Source of the DNA: Warburgia ugandensis | Lineage: Eukaryota; Streptophyta; Magnoliopsida; Canellales; Canellaceae | Assembly: GCA_035236585.1 (NCBI GenBank) | Contig: CP141132.1 | Span: 59,865,880 to 59,929,879 of the forward strand | Reading direction: 5' to 3' | DNA: 64,000 nt | Part shown: piece after piece, positions 10,218 to 23,322 of the stretch | Layout of the letters: each line of letters begins with the position of its first letter | Position numbering within the stretch: the stretch's first letter is position 1 | Made by a program: the position numbers and the translations under genes | Notes under the pieces: model-generated | Seen by the model: the letters and a program-made list of their open reading frames with translations, nothing else | The model's database searches: none | What the model was told of the DNA's origin: nothing

Positions 10218-13200
10218 GTAATGCCTCAAGCGTTTCCGTTATTTTTGCATCCATTTTATAAAAATGAGAATTGAACATTCTATATGAAATTAACCATGTT
10301 AAATGTTTTATTTTATTTTAAATATTAAATAAATAAATTTGTAATAAAAATTAGTACCGTTAGATTCTACATTCAAAATGGAATCCAACGCCTCAAAGAA
10401 CGCCAAAAACGGAGTTCATATGACAAAGTTATGGGCGTTTGAAAATAGAGGGGCATTTTTGTAAAATACAATTAAAATAGAACGACCCTAAAACATAGGG
10501 GACCATTTTACTAACGGCACCCCCCTAGGTCGTCCCCTACCTCTAGCGACCGCCATTCTCGACCCTTCCAAGCACTGCCTCAGTGAGGCGGCAGAAATGG
10601 CGGCACTGCCATGGGCAGCACCGCCTTGGCCATGCTATAAAAAGCCCTCTTCCCTCCTCCTCAACCATCTCTCCTCTTCCACGTCTCTGACTAATGAGCT
10701 AGGGTTACAACAAAAATCAGAAAACCCTCATTCAGTTTTCCCTACAAGTTCTAGCTAGGCCCGAGTCTTCCCTACAGGCTAGCCATTCCCCTCTCTTCAC
10801 CTCCCCCCTTCTACCTCTAGTCTCACTGGAAATTGATCTGATTTCCCCTTCTTCGTGTTCCGGCGGCCTGGGGTTTCAGAGAGGAAATAGACGAACCCAC
10901 CGGCGATGGGCGATTCCTAGGCTACCCAAGGTAAGCCCCTCTTTCCCTTCTCTTTGTTTTTCCTTCCTCCAGGCTAGATCCATGCCGGATCTGGTCGTTT
11001 TATGGCCTGAAATCGCCAGACTCCTGATGGGTTTGATAACCCATTGAAGAAGACGACCTCGGGGACGCCAAGTGTGATGCGCTCCCTAGGGCCGTCCTCT
11101 CACATGCACGCCCCGTGCGGGCACAGTCCCAGGTTCTACTAGGACACATGAGCGCCCTGGGAGCCAACGCACATCACCCTTGTGCCAAAGACACGTCCGC
11201 GTGACGCCATCCAGGACGCGCGTCATAGTGCGTCGCTTGGGCATGCATGTGCTCGTGCGAACGTAGTCCCTGGCGCGGCCTTAGGGCACACGTGATGTGC
11301 GGGTGCGAGTCCTGGTTCAACCAGGGCATGTGAGTCCATGATCGTGCAATGCTAAAAAAATGCAATTTCAGGAGCTTTAGGACTCCGATTGATGATCCGA
11401 AGGAACCGTTGTGTCTATATTGATGATGCAGACCTAATGAGACTACAAAACTTAGGATCAGAGGACTATTCTACATGATTAGAGCCCAAAACTTTAGAGA
11501 TCTCATAGATCTACATAATCAAAGATGACCAAACTTCATGGATTAATTTGTTAGGTCTAATCTACTATAAATTTCATCTGTTAACCTTTGACTTATAGAT
11601 CTGACTATCCAAGTCAAATGTAAACCCATTCGAAACATCAGGACAGGCGAGCTGACCAAAAAGGGAGATCTAGCCATTAATCTAGAAGTCTAAATAGTGA
11701 TTTATAAATAGATAGAAAATGATGTGGAATCTTTGTCATCCATTCATATCCAGGATTTTATAAAGGAGACCCAGGGTCGGGTTGAGTAATGAAGGATGCG
11801 ACTCTAGAAAACATCGAGGTAGGTAGTCTGATACTGCTACATTTTTAATATGCATCTTAAACTCAGACTTGTTTTATTACCATGTTTAGATATGATGTTC
11901 TTATGCAAGTATGCGAACTTGTTCTCATGATTTATATCTTTGGAAGCACTTGACTCTATCACCAGATTTAGCATGCTTTTTGAAATGTGATGTTTTTATA
12001 CAAGTATGCAGAATTGTCTTCATGTTGCATGACTTTGAATGCATGATTAGCATAAACTAATTGTATGCATTGCTCGCATGGTTGAAAAGAAATGCATAAA
12101 TTTCATAATTTTATGATTGAGATTTGGATTTATCTGTATGTGTTTTTGGGCTATTGAGCCTAGTGGCACTATGCTGAGAGGTTGTTATGTATGGGGTTGG
12201 CCTCTCGGCCTCTACCACCAAAAGGGTTGATGGTATCACTACCAAAAAGGAATTGTCCCTTCCTTGACTGTTGTGGTAAACAGGGACGACCACTGGAGGT
12301 GTTCATGGCACCCTTTCGGGGGACATATCCATAGTTGCGGTGGAGGCTATGGTGGATTGGTCTCTAGATACCGGAGACACACGATTCAGAGGGGTTCTGG
12401 TCCTGAGCATAGTGACCCTATGATTTCAGTATGATTGATTTGCATATAGCATTGAGATAGTCGTATACGAGTACTCGTGCATGATGTGTATGCCGAAAAA
12501 CTACTATGCATGATACTAGCATCTGCTTGAACGATGACTATTTTAAAAGTTTTATGATTATTATATTTGACTTGCTGGTTTGATGCATTTGATGTGATCT
12601 TCGTATCTGGATCTATTGATTTCTATTTCATGATTCTGATCATATTATACTAGATTATGAGAAAGGACTCCATGATTGAAATTGCATCAAGAAACTTATG
12701 TTTTATGCATAACTATGCATGCTTACACAAAAAGAATCATTGATGTTTTACATGAAAAGCTCTTGGAATCCTGCATGTTTCCTACCATGTTTTCAAAATA
12801 GTAGTATTAGATCACCTACTGGATATGAGAAATACTCGCCCAAATATATTATTTTTCAAGATAGCTCCACTCACGAGTAGAAGAAGCATCAGGAAATGTT
12901 AGTACTACGATCAAGTAAATGAAGAAGGGACAAGTATGAATGTAAGTAAACACTCTACCCTTTGGACATGTATAGGTATTTATTTACAGTTGGGGTGTGA
13001 GTTGTGACTAGATAGACTTAGGAAGACATTTATGATTTCTGAAATTTTTAAAAACTACTTTGGTTGTTGTGAAAGCAAATGACACTCGGGGTTTTCAAAA
13101 TGAGTTTAAAAGAAAATATTTTTTGCTGCATTGCATCGTTTTTATAAAAATGGTTTTCGAATAGGGATGCATCCCACCCTAGAAATTAGATATTGCATTT

Positions 13201-13231
13201 AAAAATGCATGGGTAAACCCGGGTCATCACA
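10218..13231 (+). mobile_element. Long gypsy (chromovirus-type) LTR, about 3.0 kb
   Basis: It starts TGTAATGCC just after the polypurine tract and ends gggtcatcaca (13221-13231). It shares its layout and several segments with the 57.7-60.4 kb LTR: the 5' block with an atgacaaagttatggg-like stretch (10421), a TATA box, a GC-rich block (about 11040-11345), the ggcctctcggcctctaccac block (about 12200), and the terminal cccgggtcatcaca. Both belong to one family. The region has no coding content; small open frames in it are chance. The polypurine tract suggests a 3' LTR, but the sequence after 13231 is not a clean target duplication. Confidence 0.75.
10636..10643 (+). promoter_or_regulatory. LTR TATA box
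   Basis: tataaaaa in ccatgctataaaaagccc, about 420 bp into the LTR. The homologous LTR at 57.7 kb has tataaatag in the same relative place, which supports it as the element's pol II promoter. Confidence 0.6.
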
Positions 13232-14914
13232 GCCTTGAAGGTAGTGCGGTACTTTTTAGGAGGGTGCCAAGTCTTTCTTGTTTGTGAGACAATGGAGGAC
13301 CATGAGCGGCAATAGACTGAGCATAAAGATGATGTAGAAGAGTTCACAGTTTTGGTTAAGGATTTTTCATGATTTTTCCACAAGAGATTGATTGTGATGT
13401 TGATTTAGCATCATGTATAACATTACTTACTCAGAATGTGATATGAGATGACCCCAACAGAGCTAGCAAAGTTCCAACAATATAAGCTTTTGATAAGAAT
13501 TTAAACAGGCTTAGTGGGTATTCATAAAGTGTATTAGTCTTCTTCATGAGAAGAGATATGGATCCTTATTGCTATGCACATATTTTCGGTTGTTTGGTAG
13601 TACCACGGTAGAGAACCGATATTCTTAATCATATATTGACAGTTTATTTGATCAACTCAGGATTGTGCATGGTGTTTGTGGAGATTGATTTGAGGTGTGG
13701 TTATAACCAGCCTAGGATCCTGAGTATGACACCTTTAAGATGATTTTTTAGAACTTTTATGATTGTTATGAGTTCTAGATAGTACCAATTGGTGGAACTA
13801 ATACACTGACAGAATGTATACATATAATGGGTTAAATCTTGAAATGTTATTTGGATGAGCCATGATTGTGTTAATAGAGAGTATTGTCATACACTTCACG
13901 AACAGAAAGGACCACAAGGAAGCATTGTGCATAAATTCAGAATGTTTAAGGACATATCATTTAATACAAACATCTATAGCATGAGTTATGGTTATAGGAA
14001 GTGAATTTCCTTTGCTGCAATACCTTGAAAGATAGAGAGATAGTTTATTGAGACTGTGATAGGCTATGATTTGTCAAATTGGTGACCGAGGTTCATAGTT
14101 TCCTTAGTCTTGTGAACCACTATTGCTGAGTAATTGAGTTCACCAGGATAGTAGTGATATAGATGCAGTTGTCTTCTATATTACATATGTAAGTTTGAGT
14201 TTTCACTAAATGAGAAATATGACAGTAATGTATAATATTATATGAGATTATTCTCTTATGAGTAATCAAAATTTGGATTACGATCTATATTTGTAAGTAG
14301 TCGATGAGGGCGGCCTAAGAGGGCAACCGATGAGGGCGGGTGCGAGAGGCACTAGTAGGCTTCTAGGTACTTATAGTATGATCATGTTACAGATTGCTTT
14401 TGATTTGCATAAAATGTTTATTAGTGAGTTGGCATCTCTAGTTTTGACCGCATATGATTACCTATTGTGAGTTGTATGCTCTAGTTTTGTTTTGGAAAAT
14501 GGTTATCTATTGATGAGTTAATGCACTCTGGTATAGACTTAGTGTAGCTTTCCTGATATATGAGTTGAGATGCATCAATTTTTATTGATATGGTGATTTT
14601 ATCAATACTAAAGTTATACACAAATAACTAACTCCTGAAAGAGAGTTTGGGTTATGTTAATTGCATTATATGTGGTGTTCACGCAGTCTAATTGAATTAT
14701 GAGTTGTTTAATATGAAATGGTTTACTATTTAGTGATTTATATGTGAATTGATATATGAGGAGATGACATGATGTGAAATTAGCTATTTATTGATGCTGA
14801 TGCTGGGATTACTGACACGTTTAGTTATCTTGTTATATGGGGATACCTTTAGAAGTGTCTAAAGAATAACATGGAAAGAATTTTGAGCACAAAATTCTAA
14901 TAAGGAGGGAAGAA
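13232..14914 (+). mobile_element. Shredded gypsy internal region with RT remnants and polypurine tract
   Basis: After the LTR end there is no normal primer site. The frame near 13232-13320 weakly recalls gag (FLGGCQVFLVCETMEDHER). RT is recognisable at about 13608-13935: NRYS near 13614, then IDSLFDQLR, matching the usual RT stretch before the KIDL motif. More RT C-terminal sequence (FLSLVNHYC) lies near 14098. Every frame has many stops. RNase H and integrase are absent or unrecognisable. The segment ends with ctaataaggagggaagaa (14897-14914), a polypurine tract for the following LTR. A short near-duplicate gatgagggcgg unit lies at about 14306 and 14328. Confidence 0.6.
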
Positions 14915-17900
14915 TGCAACATTCCAAATTTTTAAATGCCAATTTGAGTGAATTTTGGGAAAAAAAATGAAATTAAGATGAAAAGAATATATTAAATTTT
15001 ATAATTTTGGAGTTTTATAAGCAAGAAACTTGATAGATGTCAAATTATGTATTGAGACCTCCATTATTGGATTGTACTTGAAAAGACAATTCAAATGGAA
15101 CTAATTTTGCTGAAATTGGAGTTCGAATGGAGGAGATATGAGGATTTGAAGATTCAGGGACATTTTTGAAAGAAAAAAAAGCTACCTTAAGATGCGGGTG
15201 CTGTATTTGATACCGAAACCTGATGGAGAGAAAAAAAAACCCAATGGGGAGGAAGAAGAGGAGGAAAAGAGAAGAGAGGAGGAAGAGAGAAGAGGAGAGA
15301 GGAGCCCAGTGCCAAAAAAACCTGGCATGTCAGTGGGAGCAAGAAAAGAAGGAGAAATAAGGGCTTCGGGTCTGTCGAATTTACAGGTCATCACCGGATA
15401 CGACGTTGGCTTGGATCACTGATTGAAGTTAGTCATGTTATCTAGTACGATAAAACGAAGGAAACCCTTAAGGTTATTGGGAAATCCGATGTGATCTCAA
15501 CTGTCAATTGAAGAGGGGAACGTTACACGCCTAGTTTTGGAGGGTTTTGCAATGGATCTGAGCCAATCCAGCCCATTTTAGAGAGGGAAAAGCATAGAAA
15601 TGTATATTAAAGGTAAGATGTACAAAACCCAACTCTTGATTTTTTATTTTGGGCTAAATTCTTACGATTTTATGCTAGATCTCAGTATAGGGATGATCTA
15701 GCCATCCATTTCTGATCTAGGCTTAGGGATAGGTAATTAAAGACCTAATGTAGCTCAAATCACACAAAATTCACAGATCTAGGCTAGAAATTGATCAAAC
15801 AATCTCCATCATCTGATTGGGTACTATTTGCACAGTAATTTCTTGACATTTGATCGATGATCAAATGCCACAGATGCTTTCTAGAGCATTGAATTAACTA
15901 GAATATGGCAAAAAATTAAAATATCTACATGGAAATTGATGAAGAATCTGCATTGTCTGATAGGATAGTGAAGGAATAGGGACTTGTCGATGCTTGATCT
16001 GTGATCAGATGCTACCATTACATCCCTGGACATCAAATTGACATAGGATGAACAAATTTCACAAATCTAGTGAATGAACAACAAATCAAAGGGTGATTTG
16101 ACACTGTTTCTCACATCTGATCATTTATCAGTCAATGGTGAATGACTGATTAGAACCCTAATGACTTTAGATGATCCATGGTATGGAAAATGAACCAACA
16201 AGTTTAGTGGTTGAGATCATACAGTGAGGAGTGATGGATAATATGAAACTTGATGGTTCTACGACTAATAGATTATTGGGACTATCTAATTAGGTCTAGA
16301 ATAGATTCCTTTGGTAATTGTTAATATAATTTGATTTTTATAAGGAATCTGAAATGTCGACTGGTTGATTGATGAATTGATAAGAAGGATATAACTAAAC
16401 CAAGGAGCATGATAAGGGAGGTAGGTAGTTTTAACATTTATATACTTTTGTGAAGCATGAAAACCATTGATTTCCACTCTACCATGTTTGAAAAGGTTTA
16501 AGATTTGGAGTGTTGATATTTCTGATTTATGCAGTCAACATAATTGTATTTCAGCAAATTTATTTGTTTGGAATGCTATATTTGCTTTACTATCAAATTT
16601 GAAACTTTTGGATGAAAGTATATTTGAAATTACATGGACTTCATAAATTAGGAAATGATGAGGAAAATAGAATCCTCAACTCAACCCTTGTGAGGGTGGT
16701 TTTTACATGACTATACTATATCATGAGATTTGAATTGCATGATTTCAACAATGCATGAAATTATATGGTTTTATCAATTATATCGGCATATGATGATGCC
16801 TAGTATTATTATTTTATGGAGGGCATATGGTAGCTTGTTGGACGCTGTGTTAGGAGGGTGTGGATTGATCATCCCCCTTTTGAAATTTGATGTATATATG
16901 TGAGATACCAGGCCGGGGAGGGGCCAAATTCAGGTATGATATCATGGGTAAGTCATAGCCTTGCACATTGTGTTCCCCATGTGCACAGTGCATGGAGTTT
17001 GTCCATCTAAGTATCAGCGTCACAACCACGGACCTGACTTGGTTTTGTCCACAGCACAGAGGGTCCATTATTTTTAGATTTATATGGATACAGTGTGATA
17101 GCCCAGGTGCGTGGCACCGTGGGATTTCAGGTCTATAATGAGTACTCATGACCAATGGCAAATTGTTGGATTTTGAGTGTTTTTACACTCGTGGGACCTC
17201 TAGGGGGTTCTGATGGATGTATTCATATGTATATGTTTATTAAGACACATTGATTGTATTGAAGCATTTTATGATTTAAATGCTTTTCATCTATTGACTT
17301 TTGACTATGATTCACTATATAGTTTGGATGGGTATCTTTACGAGATGATGCATACTGTGAGTTTTAGTGATCTTCATATTTTGTAAAATACCTTGCAAAG
17401 GTTATTATTGACACTGATAATTGAATTGGTTTGGTATGGTATTGATTTATAAATCATGTTGCATCATATTCTATGAAATTTCAAAACATATATTGTATAT
17501 CTCTTATTGGATTAAAACTACATAAACTCATGCTTTTGGATGATGAAACTTCCTACAAAAGCACAAGCTTGCCGAGACATTGTAAATTGTTTACAATGTC
17601 TCAGGTCCAAAGAATTAGAAAAGCGAAAAAGAGCAGAAGATGGAGATAAAGATCTAAAGAAAAAAACATGACAGGTATAACAAACAAGTTGCAATTATAG
17701 CTGATTTCTTGGTGAAATTGACATATATTTGACTTAATGACTTTACTGTATTTACATGTGGGAATGTAAATTGGAAATATGGAGTTGTGGCTGTGACTGG
17801 AGTGGTATTGGGGAGTTTGATTTTAGTCCTAGCCTTTTGGCGCTATAAAAAAATCTTTCTTTTTATTTAAATTTAAATAGACATGTGTGAGGATGGCTTT

Positions 17901-18171
17901 TGGAGGGAGACAGAGTTTTCCTTATTTATTTTGAGTATATATTGTGTTTATTAGGTTATCGCATTGCATGCATTAAATGCACATGATCCAAAATATAGGG
18001 GAGACTTTACTGGATTTTATGTAGGAATGTGATATTCATTCCTTTGAAAATCCTTGTATTGTTTTTATAAAAGAAAAAAAAAAATGACACTCGAGATTTT
18101 TAAGGTCTTCTCCTGAAACTTGATTTCTACTGTTTGGTTTCTAAATAGTTTTTCAAATACGGGGCCCCACA
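14915..18171 (+). mobile_element. Long gypsy LTR, about 3.26 kb
   Basis: It starts TGCAACATTCC right after the polypurine tract and ends ggggccccaca (18161-18171). The same LTR type recurs reversed at about 29.95-32.69 kb and forward at 43.24-46.6 kb. Shared pieces are a cctagttttggagggtttt block (about 15530), a cttgccgagacattg...caatgtctcagg stem (about 17568), and gacactcgagattttt near the end (18085). It contains a GA-rich stretch at 15237-15302. It is probably the 3' LTR of the element whose pol scraps precede it. The open frames inside are not genes. Confidence 0.7.
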
Positions 18172-18244
18172 ATTACAAAGATTTTATGAAAAAGTGTTGT
18201 AGAAACTCAAGATGTCACAATTTCATACTCACAAACCCCTCCAA

Positions 18245-18776
18245 CCTAGTGTAGCTTAATGAGGTCAGAAAAAAAAATCTTGAAATTTTGTAGGACCAAA
18301 CCTTGGGTGGATGCTTTCCTTAAACTTATCCTAGGATTTGAGCTATTTGTCCTACTTAAGAAGTTGGTACCACAATTGGGCATCACCCTTTAAGTGAAAG
18401 GATGTCAAGTCCACGTTTTTTTCCTTTAGTGTTTTTCAGAATCCAAAGAATTTCTTAGCCTTGCATAATAGGCTAGGAGGATCGTCATTGCCATTGAAGT
18501 GGGAAAAGTTGAGTTTTACCAACTTTGGTGCACTGGCTTGAAAGGATGACCCCATGCCACCATTACCTTTGCTGCACATTCTAGAGCGACGAACTTGTGA
18601 CTGAGAGCTTCCCTCTTGAATCTTTGGTTGTGGATTAGAAATATTGTTTATGTAGTTGTTGAGTGCGGCAAACAAATCATTCATATGCTCAGGGACATTC
18701 TCCAATAGTTTCTCTTGGCCTGATGAAATGGTCCTTGCTTCATGCTCTAATTTTTCATTTCATTGCTCTATAACCA
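18245..18776 (-). pseudogene. gag: gypsy gag, N-terminal part
   Basis: Read on the - strand after the primer site, the frame gives NEKLEHEARTISSGQEK, then NVPEHMNDLFAALNNYI, and after a basic linker KLVKLNFSHFNGNDDP, the start of a gypsy capsid domain. It continues in broken frame near 18415-18290 as DLTSFHLKGDAQLWYQLLK, SWDKFKES and HPRFGPTKF. This is the usual order in small chromovirus gags. It stops abruptly beside the LTR that ends at 18171, so protease, RT and integrase are missing. One in-frame stop near 18760 and one near 18350 are visible. The N-terminal third is probably a coiled coil. Confidence 0.7.
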
Positions 18777-18789
18777 ACTATGATACCAA
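18777..18789 (-). promoter_or_regulatory. Primer-binding site of the - strand gypsy element
   Basis: On the - strand it reads TTGGTATCATAGT, close to the TGGTATCAGAGC complement of initiator tRNA-Met used by many plant LTR elements. It lies just before the gag frame. Confidence 0.55.
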
Positions 18790-19330
18790 TTTGTCCTATA
18801 TCTATCTTTGAGAATGGGTAAGTGACCCAGTTGAAGGATTTAAAGGCAACAAGGATTTCTTCTTTCTATCTATTTTGTAGTAATAGAAAATTAAAGGGAA
18901 TAGGGAAAGTTGGGTTTGTTAGAGGTAACCCAAAAACCTTTAAATCAATACAAGGTTAAGGTAAAAGATTCTTTTTTTTTTTATTTTTATTTTTTAATGC
19001 CTATCCATTGATTAAGGCTCCTATTTATAGTAGGTGTTGGTTACAATTGGTTAGTTAAAATTTAGCCATTACACCAACTACTCAAACAAAGTAACTAAAT
19101 CAAGGTAAGTACACCCACTATCTAAACAAAGTAACTAAATCAAAGTAACTACATGCACTATCCATTACAAAGTAACTAAATCCACTACCCATGACAGAGT
19201 AACTACAGCCACTACCCATTGCACCAAACACATAACAAAATAGGGATGGCCCACCCCATGATTTGATTTTTCTTGCCCTGCCTTGACTTACTCTACCGTA
19301 GGTCTTTGAGATTTGCAACCCATTACGAAG
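18790..19330 (-). mobile_element. 5' LTR of the - strand gypsy element, border approximate
   Basis: It adjoins the primer site. It carries a TATA-like ctataaata on the - strand (+ strand tatttatag at 19021-19029). It also holds a three-unit tandem repeat. The outer border near 19330 is a guess, since no second LTR is present for comparison. Confidence 0.4.
19120..19235. repeat. Tandem repeat, period about 33 bp
   Basis: Three imperfect units of the form agtaactaaatccactacccat follow each other. In - strand translation the pattern shows as a repeated 11-residue unit (MGSGCSYSV, MGSGFSYFV, MDSACSYFD). A looser copy precedes it from about 19088. Such short arrays are common inside LTRs. Confidence 0.6.
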
Positions 19331-22300
19331 CAGGTAGATTGTGAGAACCCATCTTGACCCCCTCCAATTGTTATATGATTTTACAAAAATACCTTTCTAT
19401 TTAGCCTCCTATATATTAGTATATGGTTTTACAAAAATATTCTTCATTTTTAACAAAAGAATAATAATAAGACATGGACATTTTTGTATATACTATACAT
19501 GTAAATAGTGTGGGTCATGTTGGCAGGTTTTCCTTACAGCCCTTCATCCCCCTAGGACACACCGTCGGTCACATTCTTTTGTCCATAGTAGGTGTGGGTC
19601 ACATACTTTTTTCATCGTCCTGCCCTAAGCAGGTGTAGGTGTGACCTTAGTTTAACCCATTCCATTGCCATCCCTAAGAAAAAGGGATATGGCTTAACAT
19701 GTAGCCTTGTCTATTAATGGACCAAACGTCTCCTACTATCCAGGGCCCCATTGGCAAGGCATTCGTATATACTAGATATATAGGTCTTGCCAACTTGGCC
19801 CTTTCTGTGCATGTCAAATGGCAAGATAGAAAAGCAAAGAAGTTACACTTTCACACATTCACATATTTGCTAATCAGGAAGGACAGTCCCCAGTCAAAGA
19901 AGCTATAGCTTATAGTAAGAGGATTAATTACCATCTCAAAGAGGTCCACTACAGTGAATCTGACCTGTTTTAAGATCTATGTTCTACTCTAGATGTTCAC
20001 CTGATGGCCTCATTGGCTATGTTTGATTTCTACTCTTATGTTCTCTCTTTTGCTTTTTGCTCTGTGAGCCCTCGATCATCTTTGTATCATTCCTCTTATT
20101 CCTGCATCTAATATCTTAGAAAAATTTAAAAATGGTAGTCACTACTCACTAGTAGTAAAATGGGGTTGGTGATGAATAGATTGTAACATAGGTGAATTGG
20201 AAAGGAGATTAATAATGACAATGGGAGCCAGTTTGAGTAGAATGATGCAAAAGGATGAATAAGATGAGCTTACACTGTAAAACCTACAATCACAAGGGAA
20301 TCCTTGGCACAATGGAGCATAAAAAGCTAGTGTAAAACATAGTCGCCAAGCCTAGCTTTATTAAAAAGAGAAGGCCAACATATGATTTGACTTGGAGCAC
20401 TAGCAAGAAAAAGTAACAACAAGAGCCTTGTAATCAGGAGCAATCATTTAATTTAGCTACAAGGAGACAAACCTTTTGGATCCCTATTACGTACACAAAT
20501 TAGATTACCTAGGTTTTAGAGGATTTCATCCTTTTCGTCAAAAAAGTAAAATGTATTCTTTAGTTGTTTCCCAACATTACTTGGATGATTACTAATGGAG
20601 TATTAAAAGTGGTAAGATATAATACTTCCACCAGCGTTCTTCCAAAAGAATGCAAAGAAAAAAAAAAAAAGGTGCAACTAATCTCCTCCTCCTTAGTGCT
20701 ATAAGTAATTTGACATTACTTGGGATAATTCAACCATTACTTTTGGAGTTATAAAAAAATGGGCCTAGAGAGAGAGCCTACAAACTATATATATATATAT
20801 ATATATATATGGCTTAATGGGCTTCGTTTCGCATTTTAGGGCTCATAATATAATGAGTCCCCTTTCTTTTTCTTCCACTGTGAAAAATCAAATCACAAAA
20901 TTTCAAAATTTTTATTTTTCAAGTCATTTCCACTTTTTTCTCAAAGAATTATCTTCAATAAATCTATCAAATTTAGCAAACTAATAAAGATGACTGAAGA
21001 ATTCAAAACCCTACCCATATGCTAAAAACATTACACTTAAGCTCAAATCTCAGAGAGTGTGCGTGCATGTACAGTCTACACAGAATAATCTTTATCTCTA
21101 AGTAGACTTCTAACTTTTGAACTCTATTCGAAATATGTTTTGACCTCAATCCTTACTAATGACATACACCTAGAGATAAAACCTCTCAGATAGAGGGTTC
21201 AAATCATATATCTCTTTTAATTATGTAAGAAGAGTCAATAAAATCAAATTTATCTCATATATACTCATAAAGAAAAGGAGTTACTAAGGAATTTAATTGT
21301 TTTGATCCCTTTGGAACGGACCATTACCTTTGAATATTTAGACATGCCACTCTTTTAATCCTATCCATTCATTTCCTTATCAAGACTATATTCCTCCTAA
21401 AATCAATAGGTCTTTAACTAGGACAAAACATAGGCTTAGGACAAGGCACCATAGAAAGGGCATAAGGGTATTCAAAGTTTCTTTAAAAAATAAGTAGAGG
21501 TCTTCTACTAAAGTTGGCAATTCTTCTTTATTTTTCTTAAGTGAATAGTTCTTTTTCCACTTTTCTTTGCATTCTTTAAACAATTTTTTCTTTTTTTTCA
21601 CACTTGTGAATCACTTTGAAGAATATTTCTTTTCTTGATATTCGCTTTTCTACTTTTATTTTAACTATAAGGTATTTCTTCATTCATCTCTAACTTATTT
21701 TTCAAAGAAAATGGCCGATGGATAATTTATACTAGGGTTAATATGGGTAAAGGGTAATTTGGGTGACAAAAGAAAAGGCTTATATTGAAAGCTCCAGTTG
21801 GCTGACTAGTGGTAAAAATACTTCTGGGTAGGCTTTATGTCTCTAGGTTAACAACAAAAATGGCCTAAATTGTTTTCTAGTTTTCCTATAATCTATCAAA
21901 TTCAATGAACTTCCAGAATTTTAAAGGTAGTATTCTAATTATTCAGGTAATTAACCAAATTTAAGAGTTTGGGATCAATTTTCTTAAAGCATGTTGAAGA
22001 AAATTAGGAACATTTATAACCTCTCAAAATGAATGAATGGCTCTAAAACTCTCTTCGTTTATAGATCTCCACTTAATTTCTTCAAAATTTCTAAGTTAGA
22101 GCCACTTATCAACCTAGATTATCTATATGCAACTACGTATACAGATGTGATCTGAAACTCTACTTTCATGGAATACTTTAAAAAATAAGTAAAATGATGA
22201 ATTAATCATATTCAATTCCATTAATAACTTGAAGTTATCAAGATTATACTTCAGAAAATCCAATTCTCATCATAGTATAGGAAATGACCTAAAATTTTTC

Positions 22301-22380
22301 ATTTTTTCAATTTTTTTTCTTAAAAATCAAGGAAATCACCTAAAAATCTAAAAAAGAACTAGAATTTGCAAGGATTCTAC
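19331..22380. other. No gene seen; AT-rich, possibly LTR sequence of the next element
   Basis: No domain was recognised. There is an (AT)n microsatellite at 20786-20810 and an A-run near 20657-20671. Part of this stretch, next to the Athila/Tat-like element, may be its 3' LTR, but no termini could be fixed. Confidence 0.4.
20786..20810. repeat. (TA)n microsatellite
   Basis: About 12 uninterrupted TA units. Confidence 0.9.
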
Positions 22381-22551
22381 ACCCCACAACCTGAAAGAAA
22401 CATTGCCCTCAATGTTTAAAAAGTAGGACCTAAAATGAATATGGGTGATGCAAAAAACAACTAAAATGAAAAACTCTAGGTTACCTCCCAGCGAGCACTA
22501 AGTTTAACGTCTTCAGGTAGACATATCTTAATATATCTAACCTACACCCAA

Positions 22552-23322
22552 TTAGTATTGAGTTTTTCTAATCCTAACAATGAAATGGCAAGATTTCTCA
22601 TGCCACTTCAAAATCTCGAAGTAGTCTATATATTTCATCCACCCTGAAAATTTTGGTGAAGGTAACATTACAACACAGTAGACTACCATGAATGTAAATT
22701 GAGTGGGACCACTTTGATGATCTCCCGTCTTCAAAATTTCCCAGTAATCAATATAATTCCTCCACCTTGAAAATTTAGGTGGTGGAATCTCTATAACAAT
22801 GTGAACTACCATGAATTTAAATTCTTTTAAACCATATGGATGTGGATGGTCTTCCTTTTCCCTTACATTTTCCTGAAAATGAGGTATAAGTTGACTTTGC
22901 CCTTCCTTAAAAGATTGTTCTTGTATTAATAGAGGAGAGAGCATGGTTTTGCTTAAATCCTGATTATCTTCTAGTGTGTACCTTAGAGTTGGTTGATGTA
23001 TGCATAGTATATCAGCGGACTCTTTCTCTTCATGTGCTATTGGCATAGGCAAGAATTTAGATGAACCTAAATTCTTATATAATGGTTGTTCAAATGAAGG
23101 TTGTAGGTCCCAATCAGGTACATATTCTACATTAAGAGGCTTATTTGGAATTTCAGGCTCTGTAAGGGTTTCTATTGATGATGGGAGGGGAGTGAATTCA
23201 CTTAATGGAAATTCCTTGAAATAAGGTTTGCAGTTACTTGTATCCATAGGGGGTACAGAATCAAGGAGGGTATTAACTTCCTCTATTAATGTGTCCTCAT
23301 TAAACTCATTAAAATGGGCCAA
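22552..23322 (-). CDS. Open frame of unknown function replacing RT-IN in an Athila/Tat-like element
   Basis: About 256 codons without a stop follow the protease region. The start is a continuation of the protease polyprotein rather than a new gene; the first ATG is at 23322. The sequence first matches the usual linker between protease and RT (PLPSSIETL), then departs from it. The middle is acidic, polar and Pro/Gln-rich. The C-terminal 90 residues contain a unit twice: FMVVHIVIEIPPPKFSRW, then NYIDYWEILK, and again FMVVYCVVMLPSPKFSGW, then KYIDYFEILK. I do not recognise a catalytic motif. It could be a structural or env-like extra region or simply a neutral remainder. Being open at this length in an AT-rich, decayed neighbourhood suggests recent coding. 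Confidence 0.5.
   Translation of the reverse strand: MAHFNEFNEDTLIEEVNTLLDSVPPMDTSNCKPYFKEFPLSEFTPLPSSIETLTEPEIPNKPLNVEYVPDWDLQPSFEQPLYKNLGSSKFLPMPIAHEEKESADILCIHQPTLRYTLEDNQDLSKTMLSPLLIQEQSFKEGQSQLIPHFQENVREKEDHPHPYGLKEFKFMVVHIVIEIPPPKFSRWRNYIDYWEILKTGDHQSGPTQFTFMVVYCVVMLPSPKFSGWMKYIDYFEILKWHEKSCHFIVRIRKTQY

Noticed and set aside
9670-10229. Two open frames on the - strand (69 and 110 codons)
   Set aside because: They are antisense to the decayed 3' end of a gypsy element and show no domain.
11174-11365. 63-codon open frame on the - strand
   Set aside because: It falls in the GC-rich block of a gypsy LTR, and the related LTR does not keep the frame.
15192-15422. Acidic open frame (GEEEEEEKRREEEERRGE) on + and its shadow on -
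   Set aside because: It is a translation of a GA-rich run in an LTR.
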